Assembly (NCBI GenBank): GCA_022494885.1 | Contig: JAGVSM010004013.1 | Span: 62,001 to 126,000, forward strand | Length of the DNA stretch: 64,000 nt | Source of the DNA: Micrasema longulum | Lineage: Eukaryota > Arthropoda > Insecta > Trichoptera > Brachycentridae | Reading direction: 5' to 3' | Part shown: positions 54,130 to 64,000 of the stretch, one piece after another | Numbering within the stretch: the first letter of the stretch is position 1 | Layout: each line of letters begins with the position of its first letter | Position numbers and translations under genes: made by a program | The notes under the pieces: model-generated | Told to the model about the DNA's origin: nothing | Databases searched by the model: none | What the model saw: the letters and a program-made list of their open reading frames with translations, nothing else

Positions 54130-55115
54130 TTAGTACATAAATTACCTTAAATCAATACTATTACTTGATGGGAAATAGGAAAAAGATGAAAGAAGTAAAG
54201 ATTGAGGAAGAGAAAGGAGATGCTTCTTCAGACGTGATTTAAACAGAAATACTGTAGTAACATATTTGCTGGTAGATGGGAGATGATTCCACAGTCGAGG
54301 CGCATGGACACCATATGAGTTAAGCTAGGGTTTCCTAGGACAGCGGTGCCGGTATCTTAACGGCCGTAGTGAACGGTGATGCAGTGGACAGCCGTCGTAA
54401 CGGTGACTAGAGATTGGTTTCCTAGGAAAACGATGTTAAACGGTGTTGATAACACCGTTTTCCTAGGAAACCACTCTCTAGTCACCGTTACGACGGCTGT
54501 CCACCGCATCACCGTTTACTACGGACGTTAAGATACGGGCACCGCTGTCCTAGGAAACCCTAGCTTTAAGCTCGGGTTTCCTAGGACAGCGGTGCCCGTA
54601 TTTTAACGGCCGTAGTGAACATTAATGCGGTTGACAGCCATTGTAACGGTGATTAAAGAGTGGTTTCCTATAAAAATGGTGTTGATAACACCGTTAAAAA
54701 ATAAAACCACTCTCTAGTCACCACTACGACGACTGTCCACCGCATCACCGTTCACTACGGCCGTTAAGATACGGGCACCGCTGTCCTAGGAAACCCTAGC
54801 TTTAGAGAAGAAAGATAAATTGTGGATGGGTATTTAGAGAGTGCTTTGAGGGTTGGAACGAAGAGGTAAACCATGAACTGGTAAGCGCTGAATTTTTTCA
54901 AGGAGGTATATTGGAGCGTTAGGACGTTATTGAAGTGCATTGAACAGAAGTGAGAGGGAGTGATATTCTTTCCGCTGTCTAATTTTGAGCCATTTCAGTT
55001 GCCTACGGTAATCAGATATGTGGTCATATAGTATTCTGCAGTCATTCAAATTTATCGAGTTGCTCACAGCTTCAATCGGTCATGGAAACATCAACGTAAT
55101 CTAGAATGGGTATGC
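54130..55115 (-). pseudogene. LINE-alpha copy 2, interrupted by a palindromic MITE
   Basis: Matches 20-590 of copy 1: GGAAGAGAAAGGAGATGCTT, GATGATTCCACAGTCGAGGC, AACGAAGAGGTAAACCATGA, TCTAATTTTGAGCCATTTCA and TTATCGAGTTGCTCACAGCT. After removing 54323-54804 it aligns colinearly to copy 1. Frameshifts and a ~35-bp deletion near 55030 show it is dead. Confidence 0.85.
54323..54804. mobile_element. Tandem pair of full-length palindromic MITEs with TTA duplications
   Basis: Unit 1 (54323-54565, 243 bp) and unit 2 (54569-54801, 233 bp) both run from AGCTAGGG- (AGCTCGGG- in unit 2) to -CCCTAGCT. Each folds on itself almost end to end: in unit 1 the ~110-bp arms differ at about five positions, with a GGTGTTGATAACACC centre. 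TTA stands at each of the three junctions (54320-54322, 54566-54568, 54802-54804), while the empty paralogous site in LINE-alpha copy 1 has a single TTA (220-222). A 3-bp TTA target is typical of PIF/Harbinger elements, so this is probably a Harbinger-type foldback MITE. No ORF. Confidence 0.85.
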
Positions 55116-55139
55116 TTGTATGTGAGTACTTCTTATGAT

Positions 55140-55385
55140 GTGACTCCACGCTGGCGCTGGGGGTTGGCTATTATCATGATTTATTTTATTTTGTCCGCAG
55201 CCGCTCTAAATAAAGATTTGAAGCTATAGGGAAACCACGTTCTTAAGTTTTTAATCCAGGAAATGCGTCGATTTCCCACACCACGTTTTACTTTCATTTT
55301 CCTTTGTAATAAGATTCGAACTATTTCGTACTCCTCCAAAATATCCAAAGGAGGTACTCTCAAGCTTTCATTTAACTTAACTCTT
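55140..55385 (-). pseudogene. RTE-like LINE C-terminal end
   Basis: Minus frame KRGVGNRRISWIKNLRTWF then SLFRAAADKIK, stop, IMIIANPQRQRGV. The RRxSWLxNLRxWF...LFRxAxxKxxxxxMIANxR ending is characteristic of RTE-type ORFs. Confidence 0.65.
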
Positions 55386-55553
55386 AAAATACTGTGGTAA
55401 ATAATTCATTTGACGAAATATTCTGAAGTTCGGATGTATGAAAAAAAACATACTGTTTAATAATTCCTTTTCCATAATTTATAAGAATAAAATATAATTT
55501 AGCCCTGTTAAAGCCAAATAAATTAAAAATCATAAATACGCCGATCATCTTAC

Positions 55554-55746
55554 ATGCGTGCACTTCGCTTACTGCCAATAACCGACTGAATCTCTTCCAA
55601 TCAAACTCCGGCCACAGAACAGCGTCTTTGTCTCCCTTGTTATGAGTTCTATTTTCGTGCTCTCTCTTATACAGATTTATTACTGTATGTATTGGCGTCA
55701 CATTCATTCTTTGCATAACGAGGATAAATAGTTTTGTATTAAAATC
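55554..55746 (-). CDS. Possible isolated exon of unknown gene
   Basis: A minus-strand open frame preceded by ATATGCAG and followed by a GTAAGAT donor would give 64 codons and one base, e.g. MNVTPIHTVINLYKREHENR and VLWPEFDWKRFSRLLAVSEV. Codon use is less AT-biased than random frames here. No family recognised, and the polypyrimidine tract is poor. It could instead be a remnant of a transposon ORF. Confidence 0.2.
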
Positions 55747-55752
55747 CTGCAT

Positions 55753-56049
55753 ATTTATACATATTTTGCTTTCTAAATCCGGTGTAAAAATGTCTATTTG
55801 AAGATTACAAAAAATACAAAGAGAGATAATATATCAAATATTTTATTGTACTTAGACTAGTGTGACATCACAGCCACACAAGAGTTAATTGTATTTATGT
55901 ACAATTTAACTTTTTTTCATGCTTCTTCGTTGCGAACTCTGTCTACCCATGATATTTTTTATATTCTTCTAGGGCACCACCTTTCGAATCCTTTAATTCC
56001 CTTTGTGCTAGATTGGGTGAGAGTACAGCTTTCTGCGCCATAGATAAAT
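55753..56049. other. Unassigned DNA
   Basis: No feature recognised. Confidence 0.25.
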
Positions 56050-56290
56050 ATTAAAAAAATATTATGAAAGTGATTAAAACAGATCAATTGCAGAAACACC
56101 TTGATAGTGGATGGGAGGAGGTTCCACAGAAACACCTTGATAGTGGATGGGAGGAGGTTCCACAGTTGAACCGCATGGACACTACACGAATTAAAGAAGA
56201 AGAAAGAATGGTGGATGAGAATTAAGAGAGTGCTTTGATAATAAAAACGAAGATGTAAACCATAAACTAATAAGCTTTCAAAAAATTCTA
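56050..56290 (-). pseudogene. LINE-alpha copy 3 fragment with 36-bp tandem duplication
   Basis: GAACCGCATGGACACTACAC, GAATTAAGAGAGTGCTTTGA and AACGAAGATGTAAACCATAA follow LINE-alpha positions 170-300. CAGAAACACCTTGATAGTGG ...GGTTCCA is repeated exactly at 56091-56126 and 56127-56162. The TTA site used by the MITE in copy 2 is here ATTAAAGAAG, uninserted. Confidence 0.7.
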
Positions 56291-57359
56291 AGAATTACAT
56301 TTATAAATAAAATAGTTAGGATAAGATTCAACCTGTTTAAAAATGATACTTGAATTGTTCCTTCCATTATTATTGGAATTATTTTTAACAAATAAATATT
56401 TTCTGCCTTTCGATAAACGAAAATAAACTATTTCGATTTCGGGACCATTTTTGATAAGTCGTAATCGAATTGCGGTAGAACGAAGTTTGGACTTCGACCT
56501 CTGATTTTTGACTCAGCGATACTAACACGTAACCACAACCCGATCCTAAAATAAAACGATCAGAAAACTTTCAGCTTCAAGCTGGCAATTCGAAGAAATA
56601 TACTATTTATTAGAGGTTACTATAACGTTCCATAAAAAAAATATATCTTCACGCAACGATTTGATGCGCAGAAAAGTTTAGCACAGCATTATTTAAAGTT
56701 ATCATTGGACTTAAAAGGTTTGTATTTTAATATATTGAATTACAATCCCCATCAAACTAGCAAATGTCTAAATATTGGATCCTCGCCAATGTTGGAGTTT
56801 TAAACCATTTTAATTAAACGTGTTTAATTGTAAAACTTTTGTAAATGGACGTTATTAATTTAATGTTGAACGTTGGGAACATGTTAATGGTAATAATTAA
56901 TGAAACGTCATTATTATTCACGTTCAATTATCATAATTTAACTATGGTTTGCATTTAAGTACGTGCAACAGATTATCAAAATGAAACATTTGAAGATTTT
57001 TATTACGTGCAAATATTGCACGATGAATATTGTATAATTCTATTAATAGCGATCGGGAAATTAAATTTTCAACGGAAATGCATCAATTTCGCAATGGTGT
57101 ACTTGTTTTTACTTCCCACAATACTGTATTTGTATTTACTGGGTTATGTGTAATTTGCCGATAAAACAATGTTTAATGAGGTGAAGAATAATAATTGTAT
57201 TACGAAATAATACAAACAATGTTAGATTTAATTTTAATTTTAATTTAATTTTTAAAGCAATATAAAATACGGGGAAAAAACTATTTTCTTTTTCAACTTA
57301 TTCACTATCCACATCTGATAGCATTTGTTAATTCATTGCCGCGTATCTCGATCGTCTGT
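56291..57359. other. Unassigned DNA, one SINE A scrap
   Basis: CCACAACCCGATCC at 56533 is the reversed start of SINE A. 56700-57080 is repeat-free and rich in homeodomain-like TTAATTAAA/TAATTAATG and CACGTTCAATTATCA motifs, a weak enhancer candidate. Confidence 0.25.
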
Positions 57360-57480
57360 TAGGAGAAGGTAAGGTGATTAGCTCACGCCTTAGGTACCAG
57401 TCCAGGGAAAATGAAATATTGCAAAGTAAAACCTCCTTACAAACAAATATTTCAGGACCCAGGATCACAAGAATGGTAAG
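57360..57480 (-). repeat. Diverged SINE B
   Basis: AGGTACCAGTCCAGGGAAAA TGAAATATT and CAGGACCCAGGATCACAAGA follow the reversed SINE B body and boxes. From 57481 to 57972 nothing is recognised. Confidence 0.5.
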
Positions 57481-57972
57481 CGTTGTACTCGTCATACTGA
57501 GAATGCTTGGCTACAGTAGTTTGGAGAAAAAAAGAAATGCATATTTGCTTATGTATTTTTTCCAATTGACTCGTGGTATAACGATTAACTTAGGTATAAT
57601 GGAGAGTATTTACCTCTTATGTGTATTGTAAAAAACAAAAAATTATAATAATAAAAAAAACCGTATCTCTTCGGATATCGACATATTTCTTGTTACATAA
57701 GAAAGTTCAGAGAGGATAGCTTCCTTTTATTACAATTACTGGGTATTTTTATTTTACCATTTAATCACATTTAACTTGTATCGTTATTTTTTTTCGTGTC
57801 ATTTATGCCTTGAATAATATTTTTGTAATGTACATAAACGCATTTAATAAAAAAATGAAATTGGAAATGCCAACGGGCCTTCCGCTACACTACGAGGCGG
57901 ACTTTTCTCTGCTCGGTTTCATTTCTTAGAATTTTTACCCGAGAAAGACACAAATATACGAAAGACACAATC

Positions 57973-58162
57973 GGGTTGTGGTCCTGTGGCTAGTGTCTCG
58001 GACTCACGGACCAATGGTCCATGGTTCGAATCCCACTCTACTCCAACTTTATTTCCATTTTCTAACAGTGAGTTATTTACAACTCGTTGAAAATGCCCCT
58101 AAAAAATAAATTTTTGGGTAAATCATAAGAACGCAAATATTTATTTTTATTAAAAAAAAAAG
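57973..58162 (+). mobile_element. SINE A copy 7
   Basis: GGGTTGTGGTCCTGTGGCTA, ATGGTTCGAATCCCACTCTA, AACTCGTTGAAAATGCCCCT and an A-rich tail. Nearly full identity to copies 1 and 3. Confidence 0.9.
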
Positions 58163-58251
58163 ATACGAATGACACGAAGATCCATTTAGTTCGGCGCTCG
58201 TTTCGTTCGCGAACTAACTGAACGAGGTGAAAAAAACATATCTCTATAGTC

Positions 58252-58320
58252 CTTAAAACATAGCTTGATTAGAATGACAGTTGTCATAATTATTATTATT
58301 ATTATTATTATGGATAACTT
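58252..58320 (-). mobile_element. MITE K terminus broken by a LINE-beta tail
   Basis: CCTTAAAACATAGCTTGATT AGAATGACAGTTGTCA is the K left end; it runs into an (ATT) tract and ATGGATAACTTATAT, the reversed extreme 3' end of LINE-beta. Confidence 0.6.
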
Positions 58321-59085
58321 ATATTTTATTTTATTTTATTTGGGATCAACAGTTCTACATACGTATTTATAGAAAACAAACAGATATAGTGTATAAACTC
58401 AAAACTAATAACAGAATTCCACAAAGTATACAAAGTTAGTAAAGAAAATATATTGCATATTAAATAAATACATATAAGTTTATACATATAAAAATGTTAT
58501 TTTCATGTACTCGTAAATATTTTTCAATAATCAAAGAATTTATGTAAGAACAGTAAGTTATTCAAAATTAGGCGGGATTAGAACAAGGATGCTCGAAGAG
58601 AGGATAAGGAGGGGAAGGGAGATATACATGTTTATTATTATAATGTCTACCACGTTACATAATACATTTTTAAAGTAAATTTCCAATTTGACAGAGTGAT
58701 TTTTGTGTAATCTATGTCTTTAAATTTTGTATTGTACACTGAAAAAGTACTACGAAAAAAAGTATTTTTAACACACGATGTTTTACTTATTGGTACATGA
58801 AACAGGTGGTACCGTCTACAAATCCTGACTTGGCAGATGTATGGTCATTAAATTAAGTTGTTCTGTATTGTCAACTATTCCTCTCATATTTTTTTGAAGC
58901 AGTAGTTGGTCCGCACACACTCTGCGGTATTGTAGAGAAGTGATTCCATGGTAGGTGGAGGCAGTGAGAGTTGATACATAAGAAATACCGGTTTTGTATT
59001 TTAGGTACTTTTTAAAATTTATTTTGGATATTTTCTATTCTTGTTATATATATGGCATACTGGGGATTATATATAGGATATGAGA
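58320..59085 (-). pseudogene. Jockey-like LINE 3' part
   Basis: Minus frames: YAIYITRIENIQNKFLKYLK, TGISYVSTLTAS, ITSLQYRRVCADQLLLQKN and NTEQLNLMTIHL, the region after the palm of a jockey-type reverse transcriptase; then stops, a 3' UTR and a TTTTATTTTATTTTATTT tail at 58320. Related to 29095-29840. Confidence 0.65.
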
Positions 59086-59094
59086 ATATGGGGA

Positions 59095-59300
59095 TATAGC
59101 GCCATTTTCGTAATATAATACCTCAAGGGCACTTTACAAAGTGATTATATAAAGATATCAATTTTATTTTTTATTTAAGAAGAACCATGTACTTTGTCAC
59201 CACATGCTAAGAATTTATTCAAATGATTAAGAGAACAAGTGGGTTTTAAGTTTCTTCCGAAACATCATTTCACTCTCTCAGTTTCAGACCTCTGCACGGT
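59095..59300 (-). repeat. LINE-beta 3' end
   Basis: ATATAGCGCCATTTTCGTAA, ACCTCAAGGGCACTTTACAA, AAGAGAACAAGTGGGTTTTA and CTTCCGAAACATCATTTCAC, reversed LINE-beta 3' UTR and last codons. 59301-59671 shows nothing. Confidence 0.75.
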
Positions 59301-59671
59301 GGTCCCGCGTCCATGGAGGGGCGGTCATAGCCTTTTGCTGTTGTAATAAACATTCAAAACATATGCTACTGTATTTTTAAAAAAATACTTTTTTATAAGA
59401 ATGACTTATTTCAGAAAAAAAAATCTCATTTTTATTGAAATGTATAGTTTATTAGTTAAATAAAAGAGGAAAAAATGTGAAACAATGATGCTTAGTATAA
59501 ACATATCAAAACTTTATAATTTTCTTATATCGGTTTATTTAGTAGGTACACAAAAATTACATTTCGACACAAAAATACATAGTGAAAGAGTACAAATATA
59601 AAACTAAACGTATAAAAAAGTAACGGTTTATTAAAAATCTAGTGTGCTGTTTGCGTATAAGTATAATAACT

Positions 59672-60150
59672 TTTCAGTAAAAGTGAGGACATAACTTTGT
59701 AGTAACGTCTATGGAGTGATTTATATTGACACACGAAAAATCATTTGTATCTGGCGTGTTAATTTATTTTTTTAATACAATGCTTGACATATAAATCAAC
59801 ATAATTATATAAAGTGAACTTTAAAACTACAAAAAACTAAAATAAACCTAATTATTAACGACGTTCTTACAAGGTTCCGTCATTTTGCAAAAATGTTAGA
59901 TATGATATAAATTGATCGACGTAAATCGATCTTATAAAAAAAGTATTTAATGTTTTATTTTTTAGTAAATAATTGTCTTGAACATACTATAATAGGTGTT
60001 TATGTGCTTTTATATCAATTTTTGGAGAACAGAGTCTCATGTTTGCATGAAAAAACTTATAAAATCGATTTGATCGGTACATGTCAATAATTTCCCATCA
60101 CTAGTGATATTAGTTTGACAGCTGTCATTTTAATCAAGCTATATTTTATA
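59672..60150. mobile_element. MITE K copy 2
   Basis: AAAATCATTTGTATCTGGCG, ACAATGCTTGACATA, AAATCGATTTGATCGGTACA and the right end TTTTAATCAAGCTATATTTT. The left terminus is replaced. Confidence 0.7.
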
Positions 60151-60402
60151 GTTCAATGTTTCCGACCTTTTCAGTATGAACGAATCGTTCGGGAACTACA
60201 CACTTCTTCCTGAGAGTAGGCATCGAGTAGAAAACACCTATCCGGGATTTTGGTTCTGTTTCACCATAATAAATATATATTAATATTCAGAATAAGCTTA
60301 ACCTAACCTAACCAACTAATAACTAACTTGTAGATTTAAGTAAATTTATCAGCAAAGCCTACCGGAACCTATTTTTAAATTAGCATTCCTTACAGTTACG
60401 TA

Positions 60403-60434
60403 GCTACTCGGCTACTCGGCTACTCGGCTACTCG
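60403..60434. repeat. 8-bp tandem repeat, four units
   Basis: GCTACTCG repeated four times without change, within 60151-60844, which otherwise shows nothing recognisable. Confidence 0.9.
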
Positions 60435-60844
60435 GGGTTCGCAGTTCGCTTCCCCCCCGCGTCAGCTTCGTTACTTATTTATCTCAGACATCAAAGAAGA
60501 ATGTTTCAGGAACTTTCTATTGTGAAAACAACGTCGGATAATTATTACGAATCCGCTAAATGTTGATCCATTTTTAACAACTTCCAGCCAAAATGGCTGT
60601 CATTTTTCTTCAAAACTTCTGCGTGGGTCTTTACGAAAATTTACGGAATGACAATGTCTTTGATGCCTAGTTAGTTAACAACTTGTTTTCTCTCGTCTAC
60701 CTTTGATCTGACATTTCGGGAGGTAACTTAAAGGTATAATTAAAAACTTTTAAGATTTTTACGTGGCTTAGTCATTACTGAATTAAATAGCATCGCTTTA
60801 AAAACGTAAAAATTTTATTAATTTTTCAAAATTAATTTATAAAA

Positions 60845-61200
60845 CCCTTACGGATAATAGGGATATACCACATACTACGAATACCAGAATTTCAAAATCA
60901 ATATGGATATTGTGGAGAATTTTTTTTATACGTAATTTAAAAAAAATACATTGCAAGAAAAACGCGACATGTTTGCCCTTGGTTGTTGTGACGTCAAGAT
61001 TAGTGATAATGTTCTAAACAAATTTCAATGGCCAGGAACAAATAAACATGAATCGTGATGTATTAGGGGCATGGCCAATGGAATGACCGTTTTTGTGGGA
61101 ATTCAAAAAATTTTTTTTGCTTCTAATAATAAGCAAAATTTTTTTTTTACGAGAATGTATTTCATAGACCTTTATTTATTTTTAAATGTTTAAAAAAGTG
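60845..61200 (+). mobile_element. MITE G copy 3
   Basis: AGGGATATACCACATACTAC, AAACGCGACATGTTTGCCCT, TTGTTGTGACGTCAAGATTA, GCCAATGGAATGACCGTTTT and an AAAAAAGTGATATT end. Uninterrupted, so it serves as the empty-site reference for copy 1. 61201-61477 shows nothing recognised. Confidence 0.75.
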
Positions 61201-61477
61201 ATATTAAATTAATTTAACAAAATATTTTTTATTTTTTAATTCGTATTCTATTGTTATTGATAACACCTCTCTCGTTTTAAACTGTTGTGTGTGATATTGT
61301 TTTGATATTCTTGTATTGCGTCCGTGTTTATTGCAATTTTTTTCTTGTTTTAGTTCTTTGTATACAATTATATCAGTAATTTATGTATAAATGTTTTTAA
61401 AAAAAAACAATTGAAAAAGTTGTTACATTTAATTGTTTTATTTTTTTTAAATCGTGTTAGTTTTTTATTGTTTTTGC

Positions 61478-61880
61478 GGCATCAGGGGAAGTGCACCATT
61501 TAGTGCGATAAGGAAATGATGACGATGAGATGTCCTTGTCTACAAAAAATTGGATAAACTCAAAACATTTTTAAAAAATCCACCTGGTCCAAGAAGAAGT
61601 ATATACATTTAAAAAAAATTCAGGCGTTGCCGGGTATGTAGGTGAAATAATTCATTCACATGAATCTCACCCGCAACAATAAAGGTTATAGCTCTTTAAC
61701 TTCATAAACGTCAACACATGGAAGAATTGAAGGAACATAGATGTCAAATATAGGCCGAATGGAGAATGTTACACTGTGTGTAAAGCAGCCACTTAAACCA
61801 GCCAATGACAGGTCATAAGCCCTGTGGATGCCTAAACTTCTATATTACCTTCTGTAAAATTTTATTCATCTCTGTTGTAT
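61478..61880 (-). repeat. SINE B end fragment and repeat E copy 11
   Basis: 61478-61525 resembles the SINE B 3' end (GTGCACCATTTAGTGCGATA). 61528-61880 is repeat E: TGTCTACAAAAAATTGGATA, CAGGCGTTGCCGGGTATGTA, AACTTCATAAACGTCAACAC and GACAGGTCATAAGCCCTGTG. Confidence 0.65.
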
Positions 61881-63469
61881 TATATTAATGTATTTTATTT
61901 GATTTGAGATATTTCTTACATCCAAAAATCGCAGGTAGTTGCAATTGAAAACCTCGTTCTAAAAACATCAAATGTCCAAAACGATATTATGGGATTTTAT
62001 TGTTCTCTGTTTCTGCGTCAATGCTATCTTCATTCCAAAGATTTCTTAAAAAATTGTATTAACCTCAAATTTACTGATAAAAATACGGAGTTTTTGTGAA
62101 AACAGTAATTGGCCACATCAAATTGTTTGAAATAAGCAATTGTCCAGATATTTTTTTTTGAAAACAGCAATTGTCCATACCAATTAGTGAACTAAAAATA
62201 TCCTTTTAATTAGTATGTAGCGCCATTGTCACTCATTTTTTGACAGTTTAAAGGTGTTCTGAATATTATTTTATATTAGTTTTTAGCAGTGTTTATTGAA
62301 TATTATTACAAATCTAAATATGCAGAGTTCAACCGCTATACAAGTTTTCGAAAAGCCGCCATTTTTATTCTAACTATTCATACTAATTTTGGTTTGGTAT
62401 TGTTTAGTTTGCACTAAAAATCACAAAGGACCAAATATTGTCTAAAAACAGCAAACGTCACACTAACATTTTATTTCCTATTCAAATATACGTACAAAAT
62501 TTATATACACTGCACTTAGTGTATCTATGATGGCGTAAAAACAATAGTATAACCGTTGTATTTACTATTGTTAGTTTGTGATATTTGAAATTTTTAAAAC
62601 GAGGTGTTCAATTTTAATCTTTGCAATTTCAAAAGATCAGGCTTTTCATTGATAGCATTATGCCATTATGTGCGGTACAACGGTAGGAATTCATTTAATG
62701 AATAAGCAGGTAGTTCCACGAATAGTTTTTGTTGACCTATTTCCTCCTGGCCGGTATTAGTACGAGTTTAAATGGAAGCGAAATGTGTCAGAAAAAAGGT
62801 TTCTACCGATTTGTAACGGACAGCAATTGTAAACATGTCCAACGTTACAAGTTACAAGAACGAGAAATAACGATATTTTGGAACTTCTCCCAAAACTCCC
62901 GCTGATAGCCTAAATAAATATTGCAGACAGAATTTGTGCAATGTCTCTACTTTTTAGCAATGCGTAAGAGAATTTTATTAAATAGACAAGTTACGTTTCT
63001 TTTTTTTAGTCTGGCACCATCCATGAAAGATCTATGCAAGTTTTTTTTTCGTTTTATTATTTCTGTGTCCATTGACATACGACATTTCGTAAATCACAAC
63101 ATTACGGCAGGGTAATTTTATAGCTATTTTATGACGGTACAGTAAACTGTTTGAGGTATTTGAAAGTATTTTCAATAAAAAAAACACTACCACACTATGT
63201 ATGTGAATCTATATTTTTTTAAATATTTGTGTTTTTTATTCTCATCAATTACAGATAAAAGAGGTCTTGTTATCTATTCAGTGGCATCAACCCTCCACAT
63301 TTTTTTTGCAAGAAAAATTGAAATCAGACTTTCGCCCTTTTAGACCCAAGACACACATTTATTTTGAAGAAAGAACATGATTTTTATTTTTTTTTATTTA
63401 TTATGATTTATCTAATTTTTTTATGTATCGGCATTTACTTCATGGTATGCGTAAGGAATGTAGGTATAT
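61881..63469. other. Mostly unassigned AT-rich DNA
   Basis: A degenerate motif GAAAACAGYAATTGKCCA recurs at 62098 and 62159 with related AAGCAATTGTCCAG at 62133. No gene, RNA or shared repeat seen. Confidence 0.3.
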
Positions 63470-64000
63470 TGTTGGTAACAATATATCTGCAGTCGTCTGC
63501 ATACCCATACAACTCGACAAGCCATTCTAGATTTGTCTCTCCTAGTAAACAATTGCTCTCTAACCACAGTAATATTCACTATTTTCAATAAACATCAGTC
63601 AACCGTATAAAGTGTTATTACTGATCTTAAATACCACCATAGGGTATAACAACTGGCGACGAGGATAGTTATTGGAAAGCGGAAAGGCTGTAGTATTGTC
63701 GCTTGCGAGGCAAACTACAAGGTCTCGATTATTTTAATAAAGATTTTCGAGGGGACCAGGAGACTAGAATCACCGGAGAAGAATCGGCAGGATTCATCAC
63801 CGGGAAAGGCCGGGAATCCAACATCGCCAGGAGGTGAGATCTGGAACTAGGCGGCCTTGGAAAGGATTGTCAGAGCAATCCATCGCGTCTGCGTCGTGGA
63901 GACCAGAAGGCGCGAGACACCCGGGTTAGCGGCAGGCAGAAGAACAATAATAATAATAATAATAATAATGAGGCCACAAAACATTTAGCATAGTAATTCA
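63470..64000 (+). mobile_element. Ty3/gypsy-like LTR and start of internal region
   Basis: A candidate 182-bp LTR, TGTTGGTAACAATATATC to GGTATAACA (63470-63651), with AATAAA at 63587-63592, is followed immediately by ACTGGCGACGAGGATAG, a TGG-initiated primer-binding-site region seen in insect gypsy-group elements. A GC-richer leader continues to an (AAT) microsatellite at about 63945-63969. No gag/pol is in view. The LTR start is inferred from the TGTT/AACA ends only. Confidence 0.5.

Noticed and set aside
54323..54804. microRNA gene or bidirectional promoter
   Set aside because: The self-complementarity runs to the exact ends with TTA duplications in a transposon, so a MITE explains it better.

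Overview
This window looks like a stretch of an arthropod, probably insect, nuclear genome. The background is AT-rich and introns/intergenic DNA are packed with transposable-element debris: tRNA-headed SINEs, 5'-truncated non-LTR retrotransposons (jockey-, L2/CR1-, I/R1- and RTE-like), many MITEs, a mariner relic, and LTR ends. No bacterial-style operons, CRISPR arrays or viral genomes were seen. The order cannot be fixed from sequence alone. All family letters (SINE A-D, LINE-alpha/beta, repeats E-T) are mine, assigned by comparing copies within the window; no database was consulted.

The one clear host gene is a netrin on the minus strand. A single GC-rich coding exon (34444-35527) encodes the signal peptide, the whole laminin N-terminal domain and the first laminin-type EGF module, and ends at a phase-1 GTACGTG splice donor. 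Later exons are not in view, so 1-34.4 kb should be intron 1 (at least 34 kb) and 35.5-64 kb the 5' flank. A short upstream ORF and TATA/Inr or Inr-only core-promoter candidates lie just upstream. Netrin is a secreted axon-guidance ligand for Frazzled/DCC and UNC-5 receptors.

Layout. 0-6 kb: LINE-alpha end, repeat E, mariner relic, SINEs A, C and D, LINE-beta. 7-15 kb: MITE F, a GC-rich structured island at 8.76 kb, RTE-like and jockey-like tails, and an I/R1-like LINE inserted in MITE G with a visible 10-bp target duplication. 15-34 kb: SINEs, LINE-beta, foldback MITEs and several jockey-type 3' ends, with two non-repetitive patches (16.7 and 20.1 kb) that could be intronic regulatory DNA. 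34.4-36.6 kb: netrin exon and promoter region. 36.8-42.7 kb: a nest of SINEs and MITEs. 43-53 kb: LTR candidate, RTE-like LINE pieces including a 255-codon reverse-transcriptase fragment split by a SINE. 53.6 kb: three CACGTG E-boxes. 54.1-55.1 kb: a second LINE-alpha copy carrying the most striking structure here, two tandem near-perfect ~240-bp palindromes with TTA target duplications. 55-64 kb: more repeats, ending in the 5' LTR and leader of a Ty3/gypsy-like element that runs off the window.

The best candidates for something undescribed are the tandem palindromic MITE (54323-54804), the short GC island ending in T6 (about 8753-8858), and the recurring stem-loop repeats with GCGAAAGCGC-like cores and hammerhead-like signatures. 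Most remaining content is decayed transposon sequence.
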